From Fimbriiglobus ruber (GTDB lineage Bacteria; Planctomycetota; Planctomycetia; Gemmatales; Gemmataceae): 64,000 nucleotides of DNA. The stretch covers positions 1,100,712 to 1,164,711 of the forward strand of contig NZ_NIDE01000017.1 in the NCBI RefSeq assembly GCF_002197845.1, read 5' to 3'. How positions within the stretch are numbered: position 1 is the stretch's first letter; each line of letters begins with the position of its first letter. Below, piece by piece: positions 34,398 through 42,775 of this stretch. Below the pieces are notes generated by a model, which was given only the letters and a program-made list of their open reading frames with translations, was not told the DNA's origin and did not search any database. A program made the position numbers and the translations under genes.

Positions 34398-35531
34398 ATG
34401 CGCCGGACCCTCTCTGCCCTCGCTCTCTTTACCCTGTTCGCGGCCCCGACCCTCGCCGCGAAACCCGAGGACGCCAAGATGCCCGTGGAAACTCCGTTCG
34501 GCAAGACGGCCGACGGCACGCCGGTCTCCGCCTTCACGTTGACGAACAAGAACGGCGTGAAGGTGAAAATCATCACCTACGGCGGCATCGTGGCCGAGTG
34601 GCACGCGCCGGACAAGGACGGGAAATTCGCCGACATCGTTTGCGGGTTCGACGACCTCAAGGGCTACCTCGACGGCCACCCGTACTTCGGCGCGATCATC
34701 GGGCGGGTGGGCAACCGCGTCGGGAACGCGAAGTTCACCCTGGACGGCAAGGAATACACCCTCGCCGCGAACAACGGCAAGCACAGCCTGCACGGCGGCA
34801 AGGAAGGCTTTGACAAGAAGGTGTGGAAAGGCGAAGCGGTCAGCACCCCAGCCGGCCCCGCGGTCAAGCTCACGTACACGAGCAAGGACGGCGAGGAAGG
34901 CTACCCGGGCACGCTCGTCAGCACCGTGACCTACACCCTGACCGACGACAACGCCCTGCGGATCGACTACCACGCCACCACCGACAAGGCGACGCCCGTC
35001 AACCTGACCAACCACAGCTACTTCAACCTGAGCGGGCACAACGCCGGCGACATCCTCAACCACGTCCTCGAACTCAAGGCCGACAAGTACACCCCCGGCG
35101 ACGACACCCTGATCCCGACCGGCAAGGTCGAGCCGGTCAAGGGGACGCCCTACGACTTCACCAAGCCGACCCGCATCGGCGATCGTATCAAGGAGATCAA
35201 GGCCGACCCGGTCGGCTACGACCTGAACTTCGTCCACGGCGCGAAGCGCGAGGCCGCCCCGCAGTCCGTCGCCAAAGTCACGGACCCGAAGTCCGGCCGG
35301 ACACTCGAAGTGCTGACGACCGAGCCGGGCATCCAGTTCTACACGGGCAACTTCCTGGACGGGAAAGTCAAAGGCAAGGGCGGCGCGGTGTACAACCAGT
35401 ACGGCGCGTTCTGCCTCGAAGCCCAGTTCTTCCCGGACTCGCCGAACAAGTCCGAGTTCCCGTCCATCATCCTGAAGCCGGGTGAGCAGTACACCCAGAC
35501 CACGATCTACAAGCTGGGTGTGACGAAGTAA
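34398..35531 (+). CDS. galM: Secreted aldose 1-epimerase (galactose mutarotase)
   Basis: 377 aa. A signal peptide (MRRTLSALALFTLFAAPTLAA) sends the enzyme out of the cytoplasm. The mutarotase fold is complete: ITYGGIVAEWHAPDKDG, GAIIGRVGNRVGNAKF, the active-site LHGGKEGFDKKVW, LTNHSYFNLSGH (catalytic His) and the late catalytic Glu in YGAFCLEAQFFPDSPN. It interconverts alpha and beta anomers of aldoses. ATG at 34398 has GAGGAA seven bases before it. It lies between a YjhG-type dehydratase and an acetylxylan-esterase-like hydrolase, which suggests pentose or hemicellulose use. Confidence 0.95.
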   Translation: MRRTLSALALFTLFAAPTLAAKPEDAKMPVETPFGKTADGTPVSAFTLTNKNGVKVKIITYGGIVAEWHAPDKDGKFADIVCGFDDLKGYLDGHPYFGAIIGRVGNRVGNAKFTLDGKEYTLAANNGKHSLHGGKEGFDKKVWKGEAVSTPAGPAVKLTYTSKDGEEGYPGTLVSTVTYTLTDDNALRIDYHATTDKATPVNLTNHSYFNLSGHNAGDILNHVLELKADKYTPGDDTLIPTGKVEPVKGTPYDFTKPTRIGDRIKEIKADPVGYDLNFVHGAKREAAPQSVAKVTDPKSGRTLEVLTTEPGIQFYTGNFLDGKVKGKGGAVYNQYGAFCLEAQFFPDSPNKSEFPSIILKPGEQYTQTTIYKLGVTK

Positions 35532-35552
35532 CGCGTTGCGAGAAAGCCCGGG

Positions 35553-35655
35553 ATGGCGGCCGCTCCCGTTCTTGCCGCCGATCCGCCAGTGATTCGTTCC
35601 GCCGCCAGCGGTCGCTGATCCGACCCCACAACGTGGGCCGGCGGCCAGGTTCCGC
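35553..35655 (+). pseudogene. Fragment of a G8-domain protein gene
   Basis: Reading in one frame gives VLAADPPVIRSAASGR, a TGA, then SDPTTWAGGQVP. This matches the start of the mature G8 protein encoded at 42776-45082 (VLAADPPVIRSASGGRWSDT then ATWAGGQVP). By eye about ten of ~87 bases differ. The TGA replaces the TGG tryptophan codon. Only this ~100-bp 5' piece survives, downstream of galM. Confidence 0.8.
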
Positions 35656-35970
35656 CGGTTCCCTCCCGTCGCGACGAGAGGGGACCGGCGGGGCTTCGAA
35701 ACCTGGCCCGAGGGGGATTTCTGCGCTTTTTGCGCCTTGCAGCGCGTTTTCTGACAGTGGACGAACAACGATATCACTGCCGGGAAAAATGTCGGCGCCG
35801 TGGACCGCGTTTCGTCGACGTGCATCGACTTGCACGCGCGGGCCGGGCGGGTTTTTGCGCGGTCGTGCGCTCGGCTCGACCGAACGAGACGTTCCCCGGA
35901 CGCGAGGCCGAAGAATATTCCCGACAGGTCTTCCACTCCCTGAATCGGGATGTGATCCGTCGAGTCGTCC
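35656..35970. other. Intergenic segment without a supported gene
   Basis: Between the G8 remnant and the hydrolase stop. It contains GCGCTTTTTGCGCC (~35727) in a context that recurs at ~46,885 (TTTTTGCGCTTTTTGCGCC), so it holds part of a short dispersed repeat. Nothing else recognised. Confidence 0.4.
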
Positions 35971-38142
35971 TTATCCCTTGACGAGCCAATCCGTCACCAC
36001 CGTCGGGTCGAGTCGGGATTCGGCCCGGGTCAATTTGTCCGCCGCGCCGGCCGCCGCGTAAGCGGCCTTCGACAGTTTGCCGGTCGCCGTCCCCTTGTGG
36101 TTGTGGGCGAGGACTTCGCCCGGGGCGCAGAGGGCCAGGAACGCCGGCAGGCCGCCGTACTTCCCGGCCCCGGGCAGCATCATCGGGTCGGCCGGGTCGG
36201 TGAGCGTCTCGAACCGGAACTGGTTCAGGTCGGCGGCAAGCTTGGTCACCACCGGCCCGGCCAGCGCCCGCGCGAGGACCGCAGCCGGCCCGAACGCCCC
36301 CCAGCCGACGACGTGAATCGCCTTCGCCTTGATGACGTCGCGCAGGAAGGCGATGGCCGTGAGCGCGTCGCGGACCTGGTTCGCCAGGACCGATCGGTTG
36401 TACCCGTAGGTGAAGCCGGCGTAGGTCGCGTTCACCGGGAACGGCTTCGGCCCAACCTGTTCCCCGGTCTGGAAGGCGTCGATCCCGAGGACCGCGATCT
36501 TTTTCTGGTGAAGCGCCTTCACCGGGGCCGCCCAGTCGCCGTTTTCTACGAGGCTCGCTTTACCTTGCGGGTGCAGCCAGAGGACGGCCACGTTCCCGTC
36601 GAACCCGGCCGGCGGGCAGCCGATCGCCGGCACCGCGTCGGTTGACCCTTTCCGCCCGAGCAGCGCCTTGTGGACCTTGAGCCCGCCGGGGCCGGTGTCC
36701 TCCTTGAGCCCGTGGACCTCGATCGTACCCGCGACCGGGAGGGTGTCGTTGACCATGACCCGCAAGGCGGTGCCGACCACCCGGCGGAACTCGGCCAACG
36801 ACTTCTCGTCGGTCGGGGCGAGGGCGGCCATCTTGGTGTCGGACGCCTTGGTCATCGCCTCGCGGAGTTTGACCGAGCCGACTTCGTCGGCCGGCCGCGC
36901 GTGCTTGGCGTCGAACACGGTTAGGTCTTTCGGCGGGACCGGGGTGAACGGCTTCTCCGCGATCTTGTCGTCCTTGCCGAGCAGGTGCTTGCTGAACCAC
37001 GAGTACATGAACTCGCGGGCCACCTGGTTGTAGTTGTGCGGGAACTGAGTCCACGCTTGCGCGGCCACGTTCTCCGGCGCACCGGCGAGGGCGTAGAGCT
37101 TTTTCAGCTCCGGGAAGCCCTTGGTCATGATCTCCTTGGTCCAGTCGTCCGCGCCGGACATGGCCAGCGGCTTGGGGGCGAACAGGGCGGCGAGTTCGAC
37201 GTTCCCGGTCCCGACCCGCAAGTACGAGCAGTTCTCGCACACGCACCCTCCCTGCATCGCGGTCGACACCATGACGGCCGGGAACGCGGCCGCCGGCCGA
37301 TCGTCGACCGCGCAGAGGACGAACGTCTGCGTTCCCCCGCCGCTCGCCCCGGTGACACCGATCTTCTTCGCGTCGACGTCCGGCAGGCTTTCGATGAAAT
37401 CGAGGGCACGGACGCTGTTCCACGTCTGCAGGCCCATAAGCGATTGCAGGCGGAGTTCGCCGTTGGCGTCCGCGAACCCCTCGGGGTGCGGGACGCCGGA
37501 CCGGGCGATATGCTTGATGGCGGTACTGTCGGCGTACCCGACCATATCGTAGTGGAACACGACGAACCCGAGCCGGGCGAGCATCGCGCAGCGGGCCTGG
37601 AGCGGGTACTTCGCGCCTTCCTTGGTGGCTTCCGCCCCGGACTTCATCTGCTTGGCGACCTCGGCGTCCGGCGCCTCGTAGAATCGGCCGTTCAGCCAGT
37701 GCCCGTGCGGGGAGAGGATGGCGGGCCACTTCCCGGTCGCCGGCTTGCCCGCCGGCTTGTACAGGTTCCCGCAGACGTAGTGCCCCGGCATCGACGCGAA
37801 GAAGACCTTCTCGACCGTGTACCCGTCCCGCTCGATCGCGCCGTGGACCACCGGGTTGAGCGGCGTCTTATCGGGCAGCGGCCAAAGCCCGGTGGCGACG
37901 AGCACCTGCTCGCGCACGGCCTGCCGCCGCGCGGCCCACTCGGCGGCCGTCTGGGGGACGGGGAACGGGAAGTAGTCGTTGAGCGTCTTGGGCGGCCCGA
38001 GTCGAGCGTCGGTCGGCTTTTGCCCGGCGGCTAGCACGTTCGTGGTGAACGCCGCGTCGGCGGCCCAAGTGGTAGACGGGCGGACGCAAACGGGGGCCAT
38101 CGACAGGGCAGACCATTTGAGAACGTCGCGGCGCGAGAACAT
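35971..38142 (-). CDS. Tat-exported acetylxylan-esterase-like alpha/beta hydrolase
   Basis: 723 aa. The N-terminus MFSRRDVLKWSALSMAPV is a twin-arginine (SRRDVLK) signal, typical of planctomycete exported enzymes. Two hydrolase-like halves follow. The first has LSPHGHWLNGRF, LGFVVFHYDMVGYADS and the nucleophile elbow GVTGASGGGTQT (serine ~264), as in acetylxylan-esterase/DLH-like hydrolases. The second (~500-723) has strand patterns VAVLWLHPQGKASL and IAVLGIDAFQTGEQ, then FTYGYNRSVLANQVRD, a degenerate hydrolase fold. It would remove ester groups from carbohydrates in the periplasm. Its location near epimerase and dehydratase genes supports a hemicellulose role. The stop lies next to intergenic repeat sequence; no partner is directly adjacent. 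Confidence 0.85.
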   Translation of the reverse strand: MFSRRDVLKWSALSMAPVCVRPSTTWAADAAFTTNVLAAGQKPTDARLGPPKTLNDYFPFPVPQTAAEWAARRQAVREQVLVATGLWPLPDKTPLNPVVHGAIERDGYTVEKVFFASMPGHYVCGNLYKPAGKPATGKWPAILSPHGHWLNGRFYEAPDAEVAKQMKSGAEATKEGAKYPLQARCAMLARLGFVVFHYDMVGYADSTAIKHIARSGVPHPEGFADANGELRLQSLMGLQTWNSVRALDFIESLPDVDAKKIGVTGASGGGTQTFVLCAVDDRPAAAFPAVMVSTAMQGGCVCENCSYLRVGTGNVELAALFAPKPLAMSGADDWTKEIMTKGFPELKKLYALAGAPENVAAQAWTQFPHNYNQVAREFMYSWFSKHLLGKDDKIAEKPFTPVPPKDLTVFDAKHARPADEVGSVKLREAMTKASDTKMAALAPTDEKSLAEFRRVVGTALRVMVNDTLPVAGTIEVHGLKEDTGPGGLKVHKALLGRKGSTDAVPAIGCPPAGFDGNVAVLWLHPQGKASLVENGDWAAPVKALHQKKIAVLGIDAFQTGEQVGPKPFPVNATYAGFTYGYNRSVLANQVRDALTAIAFLRDVIKAKAIHVVGWGAFGPAAVLARALAGPVVTKLAADLNQFRFETLTDPADPMMLPGAGKYGGLPAFLALCAPGEVLAHNHKGTATGKLSKAAYAAAGAADKLTRAESRLDPTVVTDWLVKG

Positions 38143-38812
38143 GACACGGGCCTCCGGGCCGGGGGATGAGCAAATCGAGCAGTGGCACGAAGGTAAGCGG
38201 GCAAGTGAGCCACGTCAACCGCTTCGCCAGAATCGTGTGGTCGACGTCGGCTGCCGGCGCCTGGTCTTCGGGAGGGTTTTTGTGGGGTGACGTCTTGGGG
38301 CTCGGCCCCAAACCCCACCGGAGGGGTTGGACCCCTCCGGACCTCCCCACTTGCTCCCGATCAGTGGGTCGATCCCAAAGCGGATCGACCCACTGATCGC
38401 TCGCGGAGCCGTTTGTTGCTCAAACTCGAATCGAGCGAACAGTCGATGTCTTCTCAGCTCGCGAGGAGTCGATGTCTTCCCGCCGCAGTCAACCCAGGCC
38501 CCTGCGAGCGACCCGCGGACTCATCCGCTCTGGGATGAGTCCGCGGGTCGGGAGCAAGTGGGGAGGTCCGGAGGGGTCCAACCCCTCCGGCGGGGTTTGG
38601 GGCCGAGCCCCAAGACGCCCTCCCGTCGGGACGCTCTGAAATAGTCGCCGTTCACACCCCGATGCGGACCACGCCTTGCGCTTGAATTCGACACCGGCAC
38701 CAGTAATTTGGCTGTAAACAAATCCGCCGCGTTCGCGTTCTTGACCCACGCTTCCTCTTCCTCGTGGCGTCGAGGATTCTGGTTTTTGTTCCGCCCCGAC
38801 GAGGAGACGACG
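38143..38812. other. Intergenic region between the hydrolase and PEP carboxykinase genes
   Basis: 670 bp dominated by a composite palindromic element (38291-38617). The remaining ~195 bp before the carboxykinase start are AT-richer and should hold its promoter. I see no credible coding sequence. Confidence 0.6.
38291..38617. repeat. Composite inverted-repeat element with nested hairpins
   Basis: The outer arms (38291-~38356 and ~38550-38617) start CGTCTTGGGGCTCGGCCCCA and are inverse copies of about 65-68 bp. Each arm itself contains smaller palindromes (GGAGGGG...CCCCTCC). Just inside them are two different hairpins: GATCAGTGGGTCGA with its inverse (38358-38398) and GACCCGCGGACTCATCC with its inverse (38511-38550). 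The ~110 bp centre includes GTCGATGTCTTC twice. This could be two palindromic elements in opposite orientation, or one MITE. Confidence 0.8.
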
Positions 38813-40393
38813 GTGCCCACGTTTTCGTTGAAGGATTACGACATCACCGTGGCGGACGTCCGCCGGAACGCGTCCCCGGCCGAGTTGTACGAGGAGGCGA
38901 TCCGGTCCGACGGGGCCCGCGTCGCCCACCAGGGCGCGCTCGTCGCCTATTCCGGGGACAAGACCGGGCGGTCGCCCAAGGACAAGCGGATCGTGCGGCA
39001 CGGGGAATCGGAAGGGCAGGTGTGGTGGGGGCCGGTCAACATCCCGCTCGAACCGAGCAGCTTCCTGATCAACCGCGAGCGGGCCCGCGACTACCTGAAC
39101 ACCCGCCCCCGCCTGTACGTCGTCGACGGCTTCGCCGGATGGGCGCCGGACCACCGGCTCAAGGTCCGGGTCGTCTGCTCCCGCCCGTACCACGCGCTGT
39201 TCATGCACGTCATGCTCATCCGCCCGACCGCGGACGAACTCGCGTCGTTCGGGACGCCGGACTTCGTCATCTACAACGCGGGCGAGTTCCCGGCCAACCG
39301 GCTGACCACCGGGATGACCTCGAAGACCAGCATCGACCTCAGCTTCGAGGACAAGGAACTCGTCATCCTCGGGTCGGAATACGCCGGCGAGATGAAGAAG
39401 GGCGTGTTCACGATCATGAACTACCTGATGCCCAAACAGGGCATCCTCTCGATGCACTGCTCGGCCACCGCAGATCGTAAAACCGGCCGCTCGTCCGTCC
39501 TGTTCGGCTTGTCCGGAACCGGGAAGACGACCCTCTCCGCGGACCCGAAGCGGATGCTGATCGGGGACGACGAACACTGCTGGTCGGACGCGGGGATCTT
39601 CAACATCGAGGGCGGGTGTTATGCCAAGACGATCGACCTGTCGGCCGAATCCGAACCGGACATTTATAAGGCCCTGACCTACGGATCGGTCCTGGAAAAC
39701 GTCGTCCTCCTCAACGGGAACTTCGTCGACTTCAACGACGCGAGCATCACCCAGAACACCCGCGGAGCGTACCCGATCGAGTACATCGCGAACGCCAAGA
39801 TCCCGTGCGTGGCTGACCACCCGGCGGACGCGATCTTCCTGGCCTGCGACGCGTTCGGCGTCCTCCCGCCGGTCAGCAAGCTGACGCCCGAGCAGGCGAT
39901 GTACCACTTCATCAGCGGGTACACGGCCCGGGTCGCCGGGACGGAGGTGGGCGTGACCGAGCCGCAGGCGACGTTCTCCCCCTGCTTCGGCGGGCCGTTC
40001 CTGGTGTGGCACCCGGCCAAGTACGCCGAATTGCTGTCGGCCAAGTTGAAGCAGCACGGGACGAGCGTGTGGCTGGTGAACACCGGCTGGAGTGGCGGCG
40101 GCCACGGCGTCGGCAAGCGGATGAAACTCTCGGTGACCCGGGCCGTCCTTGACGCGATCCACTCCGGCGAGTTGCAGACGGCCCCGACGACGACGGACCC
40201 TGTGTTCGGGTTCGAGGTGGTGACGGCGTGCCCGAACGTGCCGCCAGACGTTCTCATCCCCCGCGGAGCATGGGCGGACAAGCAGGCTTACGACGCGACT
40301 GCGAAGAAACTCGCCGGGCTGTTCCGGAACAACTTTGTGCAGTACGCCGGGATTGCCGGCCCGGGCGTGGTCGCGGCTGGGCCGAAGGCGTGA
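38813..40393 (+). CDS. pckA: Phosphoenolpyruvate carboxykinase (ATP)
   Basis: 526 aa, normal for the ATP-dependent enzyme. It converts oxaloacetate and ATP to phosphoenolpyruvate and CO2 at the entry to gluconeogenesis. Signatures include YSGDKTGRSPKDKR, FPANRLTTGMTSKTSIDLSF, the P-loop (kinase-1a) GLSGTGKTTLS, the metal-binding LIGDDEHCW, EGGCYAKTIDLS and FISGYTARVAGTEVG. GTG at 38813 is chosen because GAGGAG lies six bases upstream and the protein begins at the usual place; the in-frame sequence before it is Ser/Trp/Phe-rich and unlike the family. The last four codons lie in a direct repeat that recurs at 41235. Confidence 0.97.
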   Translation: MPTFSLKDYDITVADVRRNASPAELYEEAIRSDGARVAHQGALVAYSGDKTGRSPKDKRIVRHGESEGQVWWGPVNIPLEPSSFLINRERARDYLNTRPRLYVVDGFAGWAPDHRLKVRVVCSRPYHALFMHVMLIRPTADELASFGTPDFVIYNAGEFPANRLTTGMTSKTSIDLSFEDKELVILGSEYAGEMKKGVFTIMNYLMPKQGILSMHCSATADRKTGRSSVLFGLSGTGKTTLSADPKRMLIGDDEHCWSDAGIFNIEGGCYAKTIDLSAESEPDIYKALTYGSVLENVVLLNGNFVDFNDASITQNTRGAYPIEYIANAKIPCVADHPADAIFLACDAFGVLPPVSKLTPEQAMYHFISGYTARVAGTEVGVTEPQATFSPCFGGPFLVWHPAKYAELLSAKLKQHGTSVWLVNTGWSGGGHGVGKRMKLSVTRAVLDAIHSGELQTAPTTTDPVFGFEVVTACPNVPPDVLIPRGAWADKQAYDATAKKLAGLFRNNFVQYAGIAGPGVVAAGPKA

Positions 40394-40435
40394 GCCGACG
40401 GATTTCGGTGTAGGGGCGGGGGCAAACCGTGAATG
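40384..40435 (+). repeat. Imperfect direct repeat, left copy (overlaps pckA 3' end)
   Basis: GAAGGCGTGAGCCGACGG, then ATTTCGGTGTA, recurs as GAAGGTGTGAGCCGGTGG, ATTTCGGTGTA at 41235-41287. Both end in CCGYGAATG. The copies flank the low-GC lipoprotein gene. Confidence 0.7.
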
Positions 40436-40471
40436 AGGATGTTGAAGACGGAATGCCATCACCTGTTCCGG

Positions 40472-41056
40472 TCAGTCCAACTTTAACGAATTTAAAAAGC
40501 CTCCGATCGCTGGGTTTTCCTCACTCACCTCTCCCGGCATGAGGACAGAGAGAGATACTGTACGTTTGACAGGATGCATCACACGGACAACAGCATGCAT
40601 GTCGCCGGCCGCAAAGTGTGCTTGCGCGCACGGGTAGCCGCTAATCCACAACCGTTCAGATAGACCATCGCGGACGTAACCACTTGATTCCGCAAAATTG
40701 TTGAGAAATATCTCGAAATGCTCGGCCGGTTTGTAAGATCCTTGAACTTGGGGCAGATCATTGAAAACACCGACAGAATAGAGGACGCCGTCATGCTCGG
40801 CGCGAAGCATCAATGTGCCGGGCACTGGTTGCTGTCGGAATTCAACCGGGGCTGATACACGAATTCCATCACCTGAATCCCAAACAAACCAACCGCGGGG
40901 CGAGGGTTGAGACACAATCTTCCGCCCGACCCAATCAGGCTCGGATACATGGGCTCGTTCCTTCGGTGTTGCGTCTCGGTCGTTAGTGCGGTTACAAGCT
41001 ACTCCGGATATCGCCCAGAGGATAGCGGCCACAGCTGTTACCAGACAACGAACCAT
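40472..41056 (-). CDS. Hypothetical lipoprotein
   Basis: 194 aa. The N-terminus MVRCLVTAVAAILWAISGVAC ends in a lipobox (S-G-V-A-C) with Cys21 as the acylated residue, so a membrane-anchored periplasmic or outer-membrane lipoprotein is expected. The mature part is a single ~150-residue domain with alternating strands (GDGIRVSAPVEFRQQPVP, GVLYSVGVFNDLPQVQGS, HAVVRVMHPVKRTVSLSVLM), possibly a small beta-sandwich. I recognise no family. The gene is clearly poorer in GC than pckA and its other neighbours and is flanked by imperfect ~52-bp direct repeats, so it may be a recent arrival. Confidence 0.7.
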   Translation of the reverse strand: MVRCLVTAVAAILWAISGVACNRTNDRDATPKERAHVSEPDWVGRKIVSQPSPRGWFVWDSGDGIRVSAPVEFRQQPVPGTLMLRAEHDGVLYSVGVFNDLPQVQGSYKPAEHFEIFLNNFAESSGYVRDGLSERLWISGYPCAQAHFAAGDMHAVVRVMHPVKRTVSLSVLMPGEVSEENPAIGGFLNSLKLD

Positions 41057-41234
41057 CTGTTTTATCTCCGATGCTTAACGACCAAGATCGCTATTTTGCC
41101 CCGAGTGGCGAGCGGGTACAAAGTTTGACGCTCTGCTGCATATTTTCTAACAATCTGCTATTCGTATTGTCTTCGGCTTCCTGTCGTGCTTTATCACCAG
41201 GTGGCCTCGGTTACGTGCCGCAACACTGCTACGT

Positions 41235-41287
41235 GAAGGTGTGAGCCGGTGGATTTCGGTGTAAGCGCGCGGGGCCGGCCGCGAATG
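41235..41287 (+). repeat. Imperfect direct repeat, right copy
   Basis: Second copy of the repeat at 40384-40435, ~850 bp downstream in the same orientation and ending 52 bp before the DinB gene start. Confidence 0.7.
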
Positions 41288-41339
41288 TTAATTGCGGGAC
41301 CGCCCGCGCCTGACTGCTATTCTTCCGGAGCCCCGACCC

Positions 41340-41834
41340 ATGCTCGCGACGCCGGCCGACGCCATCGTGTACTCCCTGCGGACGAGCCAGAAGCTCTTCC
41401 ACCGCATCCTCGGCGACCTGAAGCCGGCCGACTACGAGCACCAGCCGACGCCCGGCGCGAACTGCGCGGCCTGGATCATCGGCCACCTCGCGCTGTCCGA
41501 CCGCCGGTCGCTCGGCCGGCTCGGGGTGACCGACCTGCCGGCCCTGCCGGACGGCTTCGAGGCGCGGTTCACGGCGACAAAGACCCGTGCCGACGAGCAG
41601 ACCGGGTACGGCGACCCGACGGCCCTGGTGGCGCTCTTCGACGCCCACCGGAACAAGTTGATCGAAGCCGTTCAGGCGATCGACCCGACCAAGCTGCAAG
41701 AACCGCTCGAAACGCCGCACCCACTGTTCGCCTCGAAGGACGAACTACTCGTTTTCGTGGGCTTCCACACCGCGACCCACACGGGCCAAATCTCGACCAT
41801 TCGCCGCAACCTCGGCTACCCGCCTCTGATGTGA
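41340..41834 (+). CDS. DinB family protein
   Basis: 164 aa. A four-helix DinB-like fold with the three metal-ligand histidines expected of the superfamily: NCAAWIIGHLALSDRR (first His), then a late FHTATHTGQISTIRRNLGYP (second and third). DinB-like proteins include bacillithiol-linked thiol transferases and uncharacterised stress proteins; sequence alone does not choose between them. The ATG at 41340 has GGAG ten bases upstream and fits the usual family start (MLATPADAIVYSLRTSQKLF). It stands alone. Confidence 0.85.
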   Translation: MLATPADAIVYSLRTSQKLFHRILGDLKPADYEHQPTPGANCAAWIIGHLALSDRRSLGRLGVTDLPALPDGFEARFTATKTRADEQTGYGDPTALVALFDAHRNKLIEAVQAIDPTKLQEPLETPHPLFASKDELLVFVGFHTATHTGQISTIRRNLGYPPLM

Positions 41835-41939
41835 GCGCGCGTTTACTCTTCCGGAACAGCGCGTCGAACGAGACCTCTCGTTCGACGCGACCGATCGCGT
41901 GTGGGGTGTTTCGGGAGCGGGAACGCGAGAGGCGCCGGC

Positions 41940-42422
41940 CTACACCGCCTCCGCCTTCACCGGTGCGGATAACGTCGCGCACCACGCGATCACCACATCC
42001 AGTTCGCACGCCGCCGCAGCCAGATCCTCGCCAGACCCGCGAGACACCGGCCCGGCTTCCATCCGTGCCGCGATCCGGTCCGCCAAGCGGTAGACCTTTG
42101 CCATGACCTGCACCGGATTGCCGCCGGTCGCCCCCCGGAAGACGGCTCGCAGGGTTCTGCACCAGATGGCCAGCCGGTCGGGCACGCTCTGCGTGGTCTC
42201 CGGGAAGGACGTCGTCCGGTGTTTCTTGGTGTAGTCGTTCCAGGCCGCCTGAAATTGTTCGTGTGCCCGCTGTCGCGCTCGCAGATCGCCGATCGTGTCC
42301 GGACGACTGTCCGGATCGCTGCAGTGGTTTTCCCACCGGGCCTGGAGATCCAATATCTGCACCAGTTCGGTGGCCTGCTCGGGAGTCAGTGCTTCGGCGG
42401 CGCGTTCGGTCATCGGCAACAT
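41940..42422 (-). CDS. Hypothetical protein
   Basis: 160 aa (or 157 from the second methionine, MTERAAEAL). It is a mostly helical, soluble protein with TPEQATELVQILDLQARWEN then LRARQRAHEQFQAAWNDYTK, followed by PDRLAIWCRTLRAVF and a C-terminal LAAAACELDVVIAWCATLS. No signal peptide and no catalytic motif. The codon pattern fits the surrounding genome, and I believe it is a planctomycete family but cannot name it. Convergent with the DinB gene. Confidence 0.6.
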   Translation of the reverse strand: MLPMTERAAEALTPEQATELVQILDLQARWENHCSDPDSRPDTIGDLRARQRAHEQFQAAWNDYTKKHRTTSFPETTQSVPDRLAIWCRTLRAVFRGATGGNPVQVMAKVYRLADRIAARMEAGPVSRGSGEDLAAAACELDVVIAWCATLSAPVKAEAV

Positions 42423-42775
42423 GGTGGCCTACGATCTGAAAAGAAGCGTCACAGACAATTCCACAAGGCGGATGGTGCCCCAGACTGGCCAGCGAGTCCA
42501 TAGCGAAATGCGGGAAGTGGGAAAGGCGGGCCATCGGCACCGGCACACCGGGAAGTAAAAGTTACAATCGCAGTGCGATCCGCCGCGTGCCGTTTGCGCG
42601 TAGAATGCCTGCGATTTGCTGACATCCCGCACATGACCCCGGAATAGTCGCTCACGGCGTTGTCCGTCGTCGCTGGAGTCCCGGCTTGAGCCGGTCCGGG
42701 CGCACACCGGCAAAAGCCGGGACTCCAACGCCACCCTGACGAGGTTTCCCACCCGCCCCGGGGTTGCCCAAAGGT
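42423..42775. other. Intergenic region with one palindrome
   Basis: 353 bp. Contains the hairpin at 42674-42727 and otherwise AT-richer sequence upstream of the gene ending at 41940. No coding sequence is supported. Confidence 0.5.
42674..42727. repeat. Palindromic element downstream of the G8 gene
   Basis: TGGAGTCCCGGCTT (42674-42687) is mirrored by AAGCCGGGACTCCA (42714-42727), with an inner CCGGT...ACCGG pair. It begins about 50 bp after the stop of the G8 gene and could act as its transcript end. Confidence 0.75.

Noticed and set aside
34377-40462. Long antisense frames opposite galM (34377-35936) and pckA (38489-40462)
   Set aside because: Same shadow effect of GC-rich coding DNA; the sense frames have full family signatures.
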